Source: Gigaspora rosea
Lineage: Eukaryota > Glomeromycota > Glomeromycetes > Diversisporales > Gigasporaceae
DNA: 64,000 bases
Assembly: GCA_003550325.1 (NCBI GenBank)
Contig: QKWP01001679.1
Span: forward strand, 1-64,000
Direction: 5' to 3'
The position numbers and the translations under genes are program-made. The stretch's first letter is position 1; every line of letters begins with the position of its first letter. Below are positions 21,552 through 31,382 of the stretch, piece by piece. Under the pieces are notes generated by a model. It ran no database searches. It was not told the origin of the DNA and saw only the letters and a list, made by a program, of their open reading frames with translations.

Positions 21552-22895
21552 CCTTGACCTATATTTTGATATATTTATATCTCTCTTACCATACACAGTT
21601 GGAGATAAATTGGCACTATTGTCTATATTGTTTATCCGCTCTCCCAATTAACTGTTACAATAGCATGATATTAATGCATATTATCTATGGTATATGGTAA
21701 TATTAGTACGTACAAAAACTTGTTCAGATAGAAGTATAAGTTAGAATTCAATAAAATAATCAGTTTTTGATCTGGTCTATAAAACCTTTAACAGTCATCA
21801 AACCCGGAATATTGGAGTACAAGTAATACAACATATATATGCAAAGCTATAATAGTATATAATAGTCAACTATAATCTATACTTACTCTAAGAAAACTAA
21901 TTAGCATATATCTAAACTCTAAAATGAGACAATGTTGAATGCAAATGTACTATATACTATCAAGTTTTTATATATTTGTTCTAATTTGCATTCAAGCTGC
22001 AGTTTTACAAGTAAATCAATATTCGAATATTATAGTATATATTAGTGATATGCCATTTATATGATATCTGAAAATTTTAGCATACAGTATGTATAGTTCT
22101 TTCTGGCCTCTGATTGGCTGGAACAGGTGATCAGTAAAATTTTAGCATACAAGTACGTATAGTAAATATAGTACTGTACGCGGTCACATCACTAGTATAT
22201 ATCAAATAACAATTACACTAAAGCTTTTAATAATCTATTTTTCATCCAATATATATATATATATATATTAACTTATATCCACCTTTTGTTTGATATCTTA
22301 TACTACTATGCCTAGTTCTATTACAATTACGGCAAGTATGGCTGACAACTAGTTTTTTTGTAGTAGTGAATAATTTGTTTCTTTGTAACAATGTTTGGTA
22401 ATCAATAGATTAGCAGCTGTCAAATCAATTTTTTTATTATTATTTTTAGATTTATCAGTTTATGCTAGATGACATTTTTTTAATTAATAAAAGTTCTTAA
22501 TTGGTAATTCGGATATGAAACAGAACAAATTTCAATAATTTATTGTGCTATGTTTACTATATAACTTTTACTTTTTATAAATCTGCATTTCCAACAAAGT
22601 AAAATAATTTTTTTACTAAATAAATCTTATTTTTTATTTTACAAAAGTATAAAGGGATAAATTTTACTTATAATTTTAATTAATCTGTTAAAATTAAGTT
22701 AATAGATTATAAACTACAAGTATTTTAATCTTTGTAATTATACGTTTTCTTATTATTTTTTTGGAAATACAGATTTTTTAGACAATAGTAAATTTTACTA
22801 TAAGAAATTCCGATTCATATCTGGATTACTAATTAATCTTATAATCATCACAATCAACTGTGAATTTGATTGGTCAAAATTTGGGCCTCTTGTCT
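21552..22895. other. AT-rich intergenic DNA, nothing firm
   Basis: No coding signal. A TAATATATATAT microsatellite lies at about 22250-22268. Two similar blocks, TTTTAGCATACAGTATGTATAG (about 22075) and TTTTAGCATACAAGTACGTATAG (about 22140), form a local duplication. Confidence 0.4.
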
Positions 22896-23207
22896 GCATA
22901 AAATTTCCCGGACACGTGATGATATACGCTAAAATTCTATTGGGCAAAAATAAATCGATTACATTTTTCGATTAAAATGTTAAGTTTCGATATTAGGGTA
23001 AGGGTAAGCGTTCAGACAACATCATCAAGAACCTTATATGTAGCAAAATTTTGCAAGGAATATTTTCTGTTAAGACGCAGAAGGTGGTTTTGTAAGCCAA
23101 ATTTTGCGTTATGGACGATTTTTAAAAAGCCAGATTTTCGTTTTCATATTACACCTGATCCTGTGCTGTGATTGGTTTAAAATCACGTTACCGCGGAATT
23201 TTTACAC
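22896..23207. mobile_element. MITE-like element, 312 bp (family D)
   Basis: Left end GCATAAAATTTCCCGGACAC then GTGAT, and right end (reverse complement) GTGTAAAAATTCCGCGGTAA then CGTGAT, form an imperfect inverted repeat of about 25 bp. Short TTAGGGTAAGGG-type runs occur inside at about 22993. No coding capacity; the open frame inside is not supported by any domain. Confidence 0.5.
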
Positions 23208-23266
23208 GGTTGTGCCGGTAGCAATCCCTTAGTGTCTCAATCTGACTAAATTTTTACAGCTAGGCT

Positions 23267-23303
23267 AAGCCGTTAAATTTTTAATAGCTTAACGGCTTAC
23301 CCG
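23267..23303. repeat. Small hairpin TAAGCCGTTAA/TTAACGGCTTA
   Basis: Perfect 11-bp inverted repeat around a short AT loop. Isolated; could be part of a decayed element. Confidence 0.6.
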
Positions 23304-23743
23304 ATAGTATAGTGCTGATCCAAAAATATGAGTCTGTTTAGCATGTTAAAAATTCTCTATATACTTGACATTAAAAGTGGGTTTACAACCAAAATTTATA
23401 CTGAAAAGTTTTAATTAAAGATCGGAAGTTAGATGTTATAATAAAATTTTTTGTTTTATTTGTATTTTTACATTTGTTGTGTAATACAATTGTAATATAT
23501 TGGATCTGGACCAAAATTATAAGGTCGAAAAAGCAGGATTTCCTTAACATAAAGGCACCCAATAAAGATAGATTAAATAATTCGCTGACTAATGAAACTA
23601 CTAACTGACTAATCAGCTGATTTAATCGGTTTAGACTATCTTCTGTACTTAAATAAATCAATAATTAATTTAAAGAATTATAACGACAGGGTGAAACCCG
23701 CGACGAAATAGTTACGTTATTGATACAGATCTCCATCTAACTA

Positions 23744-23787
23744 TTAGGATAGCTGCGCGACGCAGTCGCGCTAAAACCAGGAACGTA
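23744..23787 (+). repeat. Triloop-hairpin repeat (family B), intact copy
   Basis: TAGGATAGCTGCGCGAC-GCA-GTCGCGCTAAAACC then AGGAACGTA. The core GCGCGAC/GTCGCGC is a perfect 7-bp stem on a GCA loop. Together with 33316 this defines the family consensus. Confidence 0.85.
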
Positions 23788-24074
23788 TTAAGTATGACAC
23801 TACAGATCGTTTTTGAAAATTAACATATTTTTATTTTAATTATTGCGGTTGATGCTGACTTGAGGCCATTATAAAATAAGTATGATCATATGAAATTCTA
23901 GTTTGGTAATAATGATGAATTTTTTTATTAATTCATTTTAAGAAAGTCTCAAAATTATATGGATGAACTCTCATTCAGAAGGGTATTTTTTCTCAGATTA
24001 TTATTTACACACAGTCGTATGCAGTACGCATCATAATAATGTAATGGCATAGTTATGTAAAAGTATTATCATAA

Positions 24075-24122
24075 TTAGGGTAGCTGCGCAGCGTGTGACG
24101 CGGCGCAGGATCAGCACGATCA
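24075..24122 (+). repeat. Triloop-hairpin repeat (family B), second subtype
   Basis: TTAGGGTAGCTGC then GCGCAGCGT-GTG-ACGCGGCGC: a 9-bp stem with one mismatch and a 3-base loop, followed by AGGATCAGCACGATCAC instead of CCAGGAACG. Shares this tail type with 54149-54193. Confidence 0.75.
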
Positions 24123-24557
24123 CGCGCGTTAAGTTCAAAATGTATGTTAATATTTGTCAATAATTTGTTAAATTTACTAGAACTTTTTATTCGTATCACA
24201 TTTTAAAAAGACACTGGCTCATTTAGCGCAAATAAAAATAAATTAATTAAAGGCAGACCATTAGTTTGAGTGCTTCAATTATAACATGCTTTATTTATTC
24301 TTGCTCAATCAGGTGACTATTAACACCGAGAAAACAGATTCATTCTCCATTAATCACAGATTCGATATCAAAATATGTTAAGATTTCTAGAATATCGTAG
24401 TAACTACTATTATAAATTTTGAATGATCTAAAATGACGTAATGCGCAGGTAACCAATTAAAACATTTAAACGGACGAACTATAAATTTAGATGGAAATTT
24501 TATAATCAATAACGTCATGTTTGCATCATATTGCATAATCGACTTATAACGTTCAGT

Positions 24558-24947
24558 TAGGGTGTTACCTCAACGAATAAAATCAAACATAGTCGGGGTA
24601 ACATATGAAGTTCATTAATTTCGGATTTATTAATGGTTATATTTCGATATTATCGTTAACCAAATTTTTATACTAGATGATTATAAAATAATTATAAATA
24701 TTAAATAATTAATTAAATTTTAGAAATTTTTTAAAAAAATTATTTAAAAAAAATAGCTCTATTACCATGTAGAGCTAGTTGAAAGCTTCAAATTAAACAA
24801 AAAGTATATGCACTTTTGTTGGATACTTATGCTAAAAAATGTAAATTTAATCTAATATTTAAATATACGGCCTATAAAAAATCCGAAATTAATGATCTTC
24901 TATATTACCGTAACTATGTTTGATTTACTTAGTTGAGGTCACACCCT
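24558..24947. mobile_element. MITE with about 75-bp inverted repeats and a 10-bp flanking repeat
   Basis: Left TAGGGTGTTACCTCAAC..., then AAATCAAACATAGT, GGTAA and TTCATTAATTTCGGATTT. The right end reads the same in reverse complement with few changes (AGGGTGTGACCTCAAC, AAATCAAACATAGT, ATTAATTTCGGATTT). AACGTTCAGT is present just outside both ends (24548-24557 and 24948-24957). Long inverted repeats with a 9-10-bp duplication suggest a Mutator-like origin. Non-coding. Confidence 0.85.
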
Positions 24948-24984
24948 AACGTTCAGTATATGTAAAAATGTTGACTCCTTCCAA

Positions 24985-25222
24985 AAATGAATAAATGAAA
25001 ACCATTACTTGTACTAAAAAAGGATTCTGCGAAAATCAGCATAGGCCACGCCCAAAAAACGATCCCTCACACATTTCATGTGATCGTACTGGTATATTGT
25101 AATTGTGAATAAATGAAAATCATTATTCCAACCCAAAAGGATTTTTCAAAAATTAACGTAGTGCATCAAAAAAGTTGAACGGAACCATCCCTCTCACATT
25201 TCATGTGATCGTACTGGTATTA
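24985..25222 (+). repeat. Two tandem copies of dispersed repeat F
   Basis: Each about 115 bp: AATAAATGAAAA(C/T)CATTA, AAAAGGATT, then ACATTTCATGTGATCGTACTGG. Copies run about 24985-25103 and 25104-25222. A third copy lies inverted at 50868-50985. Confidence 0.75.
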
Positions 25223-25232
25223 TGAATCATTT

Positions 25233-25241
25233 TTTAATAAA
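25233..25241. repeat. MITE target-site duplication, left
   Basis: TTTAATAAA, repeated at 25359-25367. Confidence 0.75.
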
Positions 25242-25358
25242 TGAACAGGGTGAAACCTGAGTTGCGAAATAGTGAAATCCGAAATAAAAGCGGATTTCTT
25301 CCCCACGTGATGATCATAGCAGGTTTCACTATTTCACAACTCAGGTTTCACCCTGTCG
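25242..25358. mobile_element. Small Mutator-like MITE, 117 bp
   Basis: ACAGGGTGAAACCTGAGTTG...AATAGTGAAA at the left is the reverse complement of the right end, with one change, so about 35 bp of each side pairs. A 9-bp duplication TTTAATAAA flanks it. The loop carries CACGTGATGATCATAGC. The length of the duplication suggests Mutator-like mobilisation; the partner element is unknown. Confidence 0.85.
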
Positions 25359-25367
25359 TTTAATAAA
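25359..25367. repeat. MITE target-site duplication, right
   Basis: TTTAATAAA, matching 25233-25241. Confidence 0.75.
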
Positions 25368-25466
25368 AGTTGGCTAAAATTTAAAACCGATTTTACTTTA
25401 AATGGCAAACCATTGATCGTAATTATGAAGTATTACAAATGACATCAGAATATCACTTCATCAAAG

Positions 25467-25519
25467 TAAATGATTGGCTTACATGTGCCGCGCAGCGGCA
25501 CATGTAAGCCAATCATTTA
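25467..25519. repeat. Perfect 25-bp palindrome with GCA triloop
   Basis: Arms 25467-25491 and 25495-25519 are exact reverse complements; the stem top is ACATGTGCCGC-GCA-GCGGCACATGT. The arms contain GATTGGCTT/AAGCCAATC. Same GCA loop as family B. Confidence 0.95.
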
Positions 25520-25688
25520 ACGAATTTTATGACCAATTTATTATAAGTTAATACATGATCTACATGCTGCATTCTTGATATAAATATATAAACTTCCTAA
25601 CTAACTAAATTTCACCTCGCTTTAACCTCCCTCTAAAGTTAGAAATTTATGTTACATAAAACAGGGAATGACCATGAGAAAAAATGTA

Positions 25689-25757
25689 TACCAATCAGCT
25701 TTAAGATTTTGCTTCCATTTCAGATGCAGTAAAACCATACACTTACATTCCTGGTAT
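25689..25757 (-). repeat. Dispersed 90-bp repeat (family A) copy
   Basis: ACCAATCAGCTTTAAGATTT, ATGCAGTAAAACCATACACT and CATTCCTGGTAT occur in family order (reverse-complement orientation of the copies at 33.1-34.3 kb). Confidence 0.65.
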
Positions 25758-26029
25758 CCTAAAATAGTACCCTAACCCTAATTAAGCTAAATCTGCATCA
25801 ATAACGTGATCATCTCAGCGCGGGTTTCACCCTTTCGTATTATAATTTATTGCTTTTATTATGTTCCGAACTAAGATAGAGATCGATCCATTGCGAATAA
25901 AATTGGAAATTAATACATGTTTCTAATTAAGATATTTATTCAAATTTTAGTTACACAATATAAATTTAGATATTAGCCATTATTAGCCGGCTAGGCAAAC
26001 TATCAGCCGACTAAATGATCAGCTTGGAA

Positions 26030-26448
26030 CACTACAATCCCCAATTATTTTGTGCCCAAAATTTCGTGCCCCTAATGTTAATTAGTGATTTTAGTAATAA
26101 CATCATGCCCAAAGTTAATATGTCATTTTATCAAAAAAAATTTTTTTTTAGATCCCATTTATACCAATTGTTCGATTTTTGGCATTTATTTTTTTTCAGC
26201 TACTCTCATCCGATGGAGACCTTAATTTCCTGTAATTATCCGATATGTTGACAGATAAATATGACTGCCGACCTAATTTTTTGATTCCTTGTGCAAAATG
26301 AAAAATTATCCTTGTATAACCTTAGACTTGAACATTATTCTGTAAATTAAAAAAAAAACCAACAGACTGATCGACCCATGCTTTCAGATTCCGTGTACGA
26401 TAATGTAAAACGAAAAATAATTTTCGTTTTTCAGGCAATACTGGGGTT
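26030..26448. other. AT-rich intergenic DNA, nothing recognised
   Basis: A small plus-strand open frame at 26015-26251 has no family signal and a low-complexity Phe-rich content; it is not called. Nothing else recognised. Confidence 0.4.
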
Positions 26449-26645
26449 GTCCTAAAGCTGTGCACGATCACGTGACATATAACCAATAAAATGGTTGTTT
26501 AGATCAGCCAAAGAAAAAAACGGCAAAAAAAAGTGAAAATCAAATGTAAGAAACGAATGTCTAAACCTATTTCGTGGCATTAATAAAAAATGTCGGGAGG
26601 TCGGATTTTCTATAAGACATGTCCTTACTCTAACTTAATTAAAAA
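26449..26645 (+). mobile_element. MITE family C, copy 1 (3' end incomplete)
   Basis: GGGTTGTCCTAAAGCTGTGC, CACGTGA and CCAAT at the left, then CTAAACCTAT, GCATTAATAAAAAATGTCGG and GACATGTCCTTACTCTAACT. The same blocks occur in the same order at 31078-31382 (inverted) and 53612-53830. Confidence 0.7.
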
Positions 26646-26941
26646 GTCAACTGGGCACGCCATATTAATTACATTCTCACACACTTGTCTGATACAAAAA
26701 ATTTATAAATTAATGTAATTCCGTTCTTCATATCAAAAAAAATATATATATATTACAATTATTGTTTAAAAGGGATAAATATTTGCTAATATTCATACGT
26801 AATTAATCCAAAAAATTGGTTTCTAATAATTTATTAACTATCTTAATCTATATAACCAATTGAAGTTCATTCTATTCTGAAGTATAATATTTTCTTCTAT
26901 AATTAATGCTTTCATGAGACTCAATTTGTTATTGTTAAACA

Positions 26942-27086
26942 TTTGCATCAATTTCGTACATGACATTTAAATTTGTACAACAAACCATTTAATTTCGTAC
27001 AAAAGGACATTTAATTCCGTACAAAGGGACATTTAAATGACATGTACGAAATAAGTGTTATGTTAGACGACGAAATTGATGTCAAA
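26942..27086. mobile_element. MITE-like palindrome, 145 bp
   Basis: Ends TTGCATCAATTTCGT and ACGAAATTGATGTCAA are inverted repeats. Inner GACATTTAAAT / ATTTAAATGAC also pair. Three short TTTAAT(T)TCGTAC-like units sit in the middle. No target duplication resolved. Confidence 0.65.
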
Positions 27087-27099
27087 AGGTGTAATGGTA

Positions 27100-27550
27100 A
27101 GTTGGTAATTTGAAATAAATCAAAATATCAAAAATTGTATTCTTTATTTTCACATGAATAAAATCATTGGTAAAAATGTGTAGAATCCTCATGAAGGAGT
27201 ATAAGAGAAATTGTCGCAGCATTACGTAATCATAAAATGCCGCTAGAAACGTTCGCATTAAGGGTTTTAGAATATAAAAGAAATATAAATAATCAAAATA
27301 AAGAAAATAAATCGCAATAAGATATTTCTATTGTCAAATATTATTGTTGAATTATTTATAGAAGTTTTTTATTGGAATATAAAAAGGTTTTAGACTTATT
27401 ATTTTAAAGATTATACAAAATTTCAATTACATTTTTGTGTATATAATTAAATTATTACAGTTTCTAATATTTGGACTATTTTAAATCAAAATAAAAAATA
27501 AACTTCTATAAAGACATGAATAAAGATAGAATAAACCTGATCTAACAAAT
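27100..27550. other. Downstream region of the subtilase gene
   Basis: AT-rich, no gene. On the minus strand it holds the 3' untranslated end of the protease. No perfect AATAAA was found within the first 60 bases after the stop, so the cleavage site was not placed. Confidence 0.4.
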
Positions 27551-30267
27551 CTAACAATGTGGAACTCGTAAAAATCTATTTGGAGCTCCATGAATATTAC
27601 CCGATACAACATTTTGTGTTGCTAAACTATTAAGATAAGTCTTCATATCACTTGGAGATAGATTTCCACTATTTGCAATAGCCAAAGCAATTGTTCCTAC
27701 AACTAATTAAATAGAAAACTTATGTTAAATCCTAATTTATACAAAAAAAAAAACAAAATTGATTATTAAAATATGTTTGATTACGAACCATGAGGAGTTG
27801 CTTGACTAGTTCCTGAATATGTGGATAAATCACTAGGGCCTGGAGTTCCAGCTGCCGTGATAGATGAACCTAGTTATAAAAAGAAAATTAATTATAGATA
27901 TATAAATATTTATTATCCATTATGACAGATCTGTAAAATCCAATTAAACTATGGATACTTTTTAAATATATTAAATTAATGAGATTTTAAAAAAAAAATA
28001 GATCTACTATAATTAAAATTCTGACACTTAAAAGATAAATCTGTATAATATATAATTCAAAAATTAATTTAATTACCTGGAGCGAAAATATCAACGCAAT
28101 TTCCCCAATTTGAGAAGCTTGCAATAGCAGCTGAATTATCAGTAGCTCCAACTGCTATTGCATTAGGTGCTGATGATGGAGAATAATTACAAGCATTACC
28201 AGCAGCATTTCCAGCAGCGACAGCGACATGCATACCTTGATCTATGCATGATTGAACCGCGTTATTAAGAGCTGATGAAGTACCACCGCTTAATGACATA
28301 CTACAGTATAAAATAGATTAATTAAAGTTTTTCCAACAGAAAATATTTATATGTAAGAATAGTAATACAGATAAAATATTAAAATATTACTTAATCACTG
28401 ATTTCTTTGCAGCGGAATTCGAATGTCGGCTTGCTGCCCAGCTTAATCCTGAAATAATATCACTATTCTGGCAAGAACCTGAAGCGTCACAAACTTTAAC
28501 AGGAATTAGATAGGATTGTTTTGCTACTCCATAAGTTGATCCTAAAATAATTTTCAATATTCAGTCAAGTTTAAGAATGTTTTTTTGCAATAAATATTTT
28601 GCTAATTATTTTTATTACCTCCAATCTGTTTAATGTTAGATTTTTAATATCAATATTAAGATTTTGAAGATTAGAATGTTAAATGTATGATGTATGATAT
28701 TAGGATCTATTAATAAAAAAAAAAAGTTATGATAATTATGATACTTACAATTCCAGCGACATTAGTTCCATGACTTTAAAAAAAAAAAAAATTTTTTTTA
28801 GAAAAGTTAGATTATTTAAAATATTTATGAATAAAAAATTAAAATAGATACCCATTATCATCAGCAGAGCTTGTACAACCGGTACAGTAAAAAGCACCGT
28901 TATCTACTCTGTTTCCAAATTCTTTATTGCCTGAATAAATACCTCTGTATGTATGAAATAAAATTTATTAATAATTATAATTATATTTATATATTTTAAT
29001 TGACGCGAAATTAATATCTTACGTGTCAACAACATAAACATCTACACCGGAACCAGCACTACTAGGATAAGAATATATTCCATCTAAATTACTGGGTGAT
29101 TGGTCAATACAATCCAAATTCTAAAAATTTAGATAAAATATAATAATAATATTTTTTTTAATCGGGTAATTTTAAATAAAGATATATAATGAGTAAAAAA
29201 ATATAAAAATTGATAATAATTTTTATTAAAATTTTATAATGTTAATTAAAAAAAAAAATAGTACATACACCAGGAGCCGAAGGAGAAGGACCTTCTCTTG
29301 CGTAATTAGAACAACTGCCTGGAGGAATAGAAGTTACTGTGGGAGTACTGGTAGTAGTGGGATTTGTGGTGGTAGTAGCTACGTTATTAGGTATTGTGGT
29401 AGTAGTAGCTGCGTTATTAGGTCTTGTCCGGACGGGTCGTCTATTTCTAAAAGCAGCAACGGATGCAGCAGGGGTGTCTTCAGGGGATGATTCAGCATTA
29501 TGATTGTGCTGATCATTATGATTATTATGATTATTGTGATTATTATGATCATTATATTTAGGAAATTTATAATATTCATTATATTTAGAATATTTAGGAA
29601 ATTTTTGATCTTCGTTATATTTATTATATTTAGGAGATTTATAATCTTCATTATATTTATTATATTTAGGAGATTTATGATTTTCATTATCTTTATGTTT
29701 TTGGTTATCCCAAGAAAATTTAGGAAATTTGTAAAAATTCGGTCCGTTACCATGACCATTATTTCGATAATAAGGAGAAACAATTTTAAAGGTTGAATCG
29801 GGTTCGACACTTTGCACACCAGCTTGTTTAGACAATGCGCTAGCGTCACTCGGGCGAAACTGTCCGATGTAACAATTGAGTATTCCAAAACTAACATCTT
29901 TACAAGTGGAATCAGTTGTACGAGCATTGGGATTGTTTGCAACGGTTTTATTATAACACTGTTTTAGCATTGTATAATGACTAGTTTTATCACTCGATGA
30001 GGCAAGTGTAACAATATATTTTTGCGTGGGTTCATTAGAACTTATTGAACTTGTTGCAGGACAATTGTTTTGAGATTGCGATTGAGTTTGTGATTGCGGT
30101 TGTGATTGAGGTTGTGATTGCTGTTCCGATTGGGGTTGTGATTGCGGCTGCGATTGCGTTTGGGATTGAGGTTGGGATTGAGGTTGTGATTGCGATTCAA
30201 CTAATGTTATTAAATAAATAACAAAAAGGAAGGCTATGATGGCTTTAGAGAAATAAGCCATTTTCAA
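27551..30267 (-). CDS. Secreted subtilisin-like serine protease (S8, proteinase K type), 9 exons
   Basis: Secreted endopeptidase, 609 residues. Exons (minus strand): 30267-29269, 29120-29023, 28944-28852, 28773-28749, 28625-28619, 28541-28391, 28300-28077, 27869-27789, 27702-27551. All introns are GT-AG (77-207 nt, first donor GTATGT) and the spliced frame is open throughout. Order: signal peptide (about 1-25); ten SQPQ-like tetrapeptides (27-66); I9-type inhibitor propeptide from KYIVTLAS (83) to about 165; a repetitive SPKYNKYNED and His/Asn tract (about 190-260); a Thr-rich linker; and the catalytic domain (334-609). Triad: Asp365 (VYVVDTG), His398 (GHGTNVAG), Ser554 (SGTSQATPH); oxyanion Asn489 (VAAGN). 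The start is the first of two close ATGs. The long low-complexity insertion between propeptide and catalytic domain is unusual. It is the only intact host gene in the window; target substrates are unknown. Confidence 0.95.
28619..28625 (-). other. 7-nt micro-exon of the subtilase gene
   Basis: ATTGGAG lies between TCTAACATTAAACAG (branch-like site and acceptor) and donor GTAATA. With the neighbouring 25-nt exon 28749-28773 (TCATGGAAC...GGAATT) it supplies the residues GHGTNVAGI-IG-GSTYGVAK, the conserved block around the catalytic His. Without it the phase is lost and the conserved Ile-Gly is missing, which supports it strongly. Confidence 0.85.
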
Positions 30268-30373
30268 TTTTAATAAGGGTTCAATAGGAAAAAATGAGTG
30301 TCCAGAATGGACTTATGGAAACGAAAATAATGAATGAATATTGGAATAATGTGCAGATAAAAAATTTGAAAGT

Positions 30374-30386
30374 GCTTTATATTAAT
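30374..30386 (-). promoter_or_regulatory. TATA-like element upstream of the subtilase
   Basis: On the minus strand ATTAATATAAAGC sits about 110 bases before the start codon in AT-rich DNA. It is a reasonable core promoter, but AT richness makes chance matches likely. Confidence 0.35.
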
Positions 30387-30971
30387 GAAGCAATCATAAT
30401 GTTTTCGTATAACGTTTTACAAAAGATAAACAATTAAGCATGATTTAAAATTTAGGTCTACTATTTTTTACTTGTGTTTCCTATCATAATTGTTGAATTC
30501 TGTTTATAAAGATACTTTTTTTTTTTTTTATAAATATTTTGTAACTTAATATTGTGCAGCATTATCTCATTACCTTCAAAATAAATTGCCTATGGCGTTA
30601 TTTGGTATTTGCAACATTAATTACATTAGATAAGTATATCGGGAAGTTTTCGAATTATATAAATATATTAAAGAAATCTTTATTGCAAGGTAAAGTTATT
30701 CGAATGCGGTAAAGAATGTAACTGCTAATTTCATAGCATTTACCAAGATATAGTTATAAAAATAACAAAGTATATTAGAGTAATGTGACGCAATATTTTA
30801 AATTTTTTGATTGGATGGCATAATCGTAGTAAAGATATACCGGCATATTTTTACACTACAATACAGCAATACATGAATGTGAATATTGCACCACTCCCTT
30901 ATTTGGAAACTTTTCAAATATTATAAACAAAATTGCACTTCTTACACTTTTTAATACTTTTTATTGACATT
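30387..30971. other. AT-rich region upstream of the subtilase, nothing recognised
   Basis: No gene. A long T run (about 30518-30530) is the only notable feature. Confidence 0.4.
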
Positions 30972-31065
30972 TCAAAATAAGGTTAGACCAATATTTTCTG
31001 TATCAAAATAAGGTTAGACTAATATTTTCTGTATCAAAATAAGGTTAGACTAATATTTTCTGTAT
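30972..31065 (+). repeat. 31-bp unit repeated three times in tandem
   Basis: TCAAAATAAGGTTAGAC then (C/T)AATATTTTCTGTA, starting at 30972, 31003 and 31034. The three units are nearly identical (one base differs), so the expansion is recent. It abuts MITE C2. Confidence 0.95.
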
Positions 31066-31077
31066 CCACCGTTTGTT

Positions 31078-31382
31078 TTCGTTTCGGGGGAACGTTTAAA
31101 GCGTTGGCATCATATGTTTTTGACTATTTAGTTAAAGTTAGGGTAAGGGTTAGTTCGGGGTTAGGGTTAGGGCATGTTTCATAGGTAAAATCACCTTCCC
31201 GACATTTTTTATTAGTGCATTAATATAGGTTTAGGCATTAGTTTTCTTGTATTCTTCGTTTTCTCGCTTTTTTTCTTCTTTTTTTCTTCGTCGGGCTGAT
31301 CCGTGTCGATCAAAACAAACAATTTGATTGGCCTTATTTCACGTGATTGCACAACGCTTTAAACGACCCTCGTTTCGGGAAA
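31078..31382 (-). mobile_element. MITE family C, copy 2 (complete)
   Basis: Ends GGGGGAACGTTTAAAGCG and (reverse complement) CGAGGGTCGTTTAAAGCG form inverted repeats. Inside on the minus strand: CACGTGAAATAAGGCCAATC, CTAAACCTATATTAATGCAC, AATAAAAAATGTCGGGAAGG, then AACATGCCCTAACCCTAACC. The TTAGGGTTAGGG runs seen on the plus strand at about 31157 therefore belong to a transposable element and are not telomere. Confidence 0.75.

Larger units (their letters stand above)
23684..25837. mobile_element. Possible 2.15-kb non-autonomous element hosting a MITE nest
   Basis: Left end CGACAGGGTGAAACCCGCG and right end (reverse complement) CGAAAGGGTGAAACCCGCG. Further in, both have ACGTTATTGAT then CAGAT at the same distance, giving an inverted repeat of about 45 bp. 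ATTATAA lies just outside both ends. The CGACAGGGTGAAACC end is shared with the small MITE at 25242-25358, which has a clear 9-bp duplication, so this may be a larger Mutator-like relative. It may equally be two independent copies. No transposase is seen. Confidence 0.5.

Noticed and set aside
22977-23171. 64-codon plus-strand frame
   Set aside because: Lies inside a MITE-like element and shows no protein texture beyond chance.
29379-29942. Long open frames on both strands overlapping exon 1 of the protease (Ile/Met/Asn-rich)
   Set aside because: They are shadows of the repetitive low-complexity coding sequence; composition is extreme and no domain is present.
31140-31175. Interstitial telomere (TTAGGGTTAGGG)
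   Set aside because: The same run occurs at the same place in MITE family C copies, so it belongs to the element; also too short and degenerate for a telomere.
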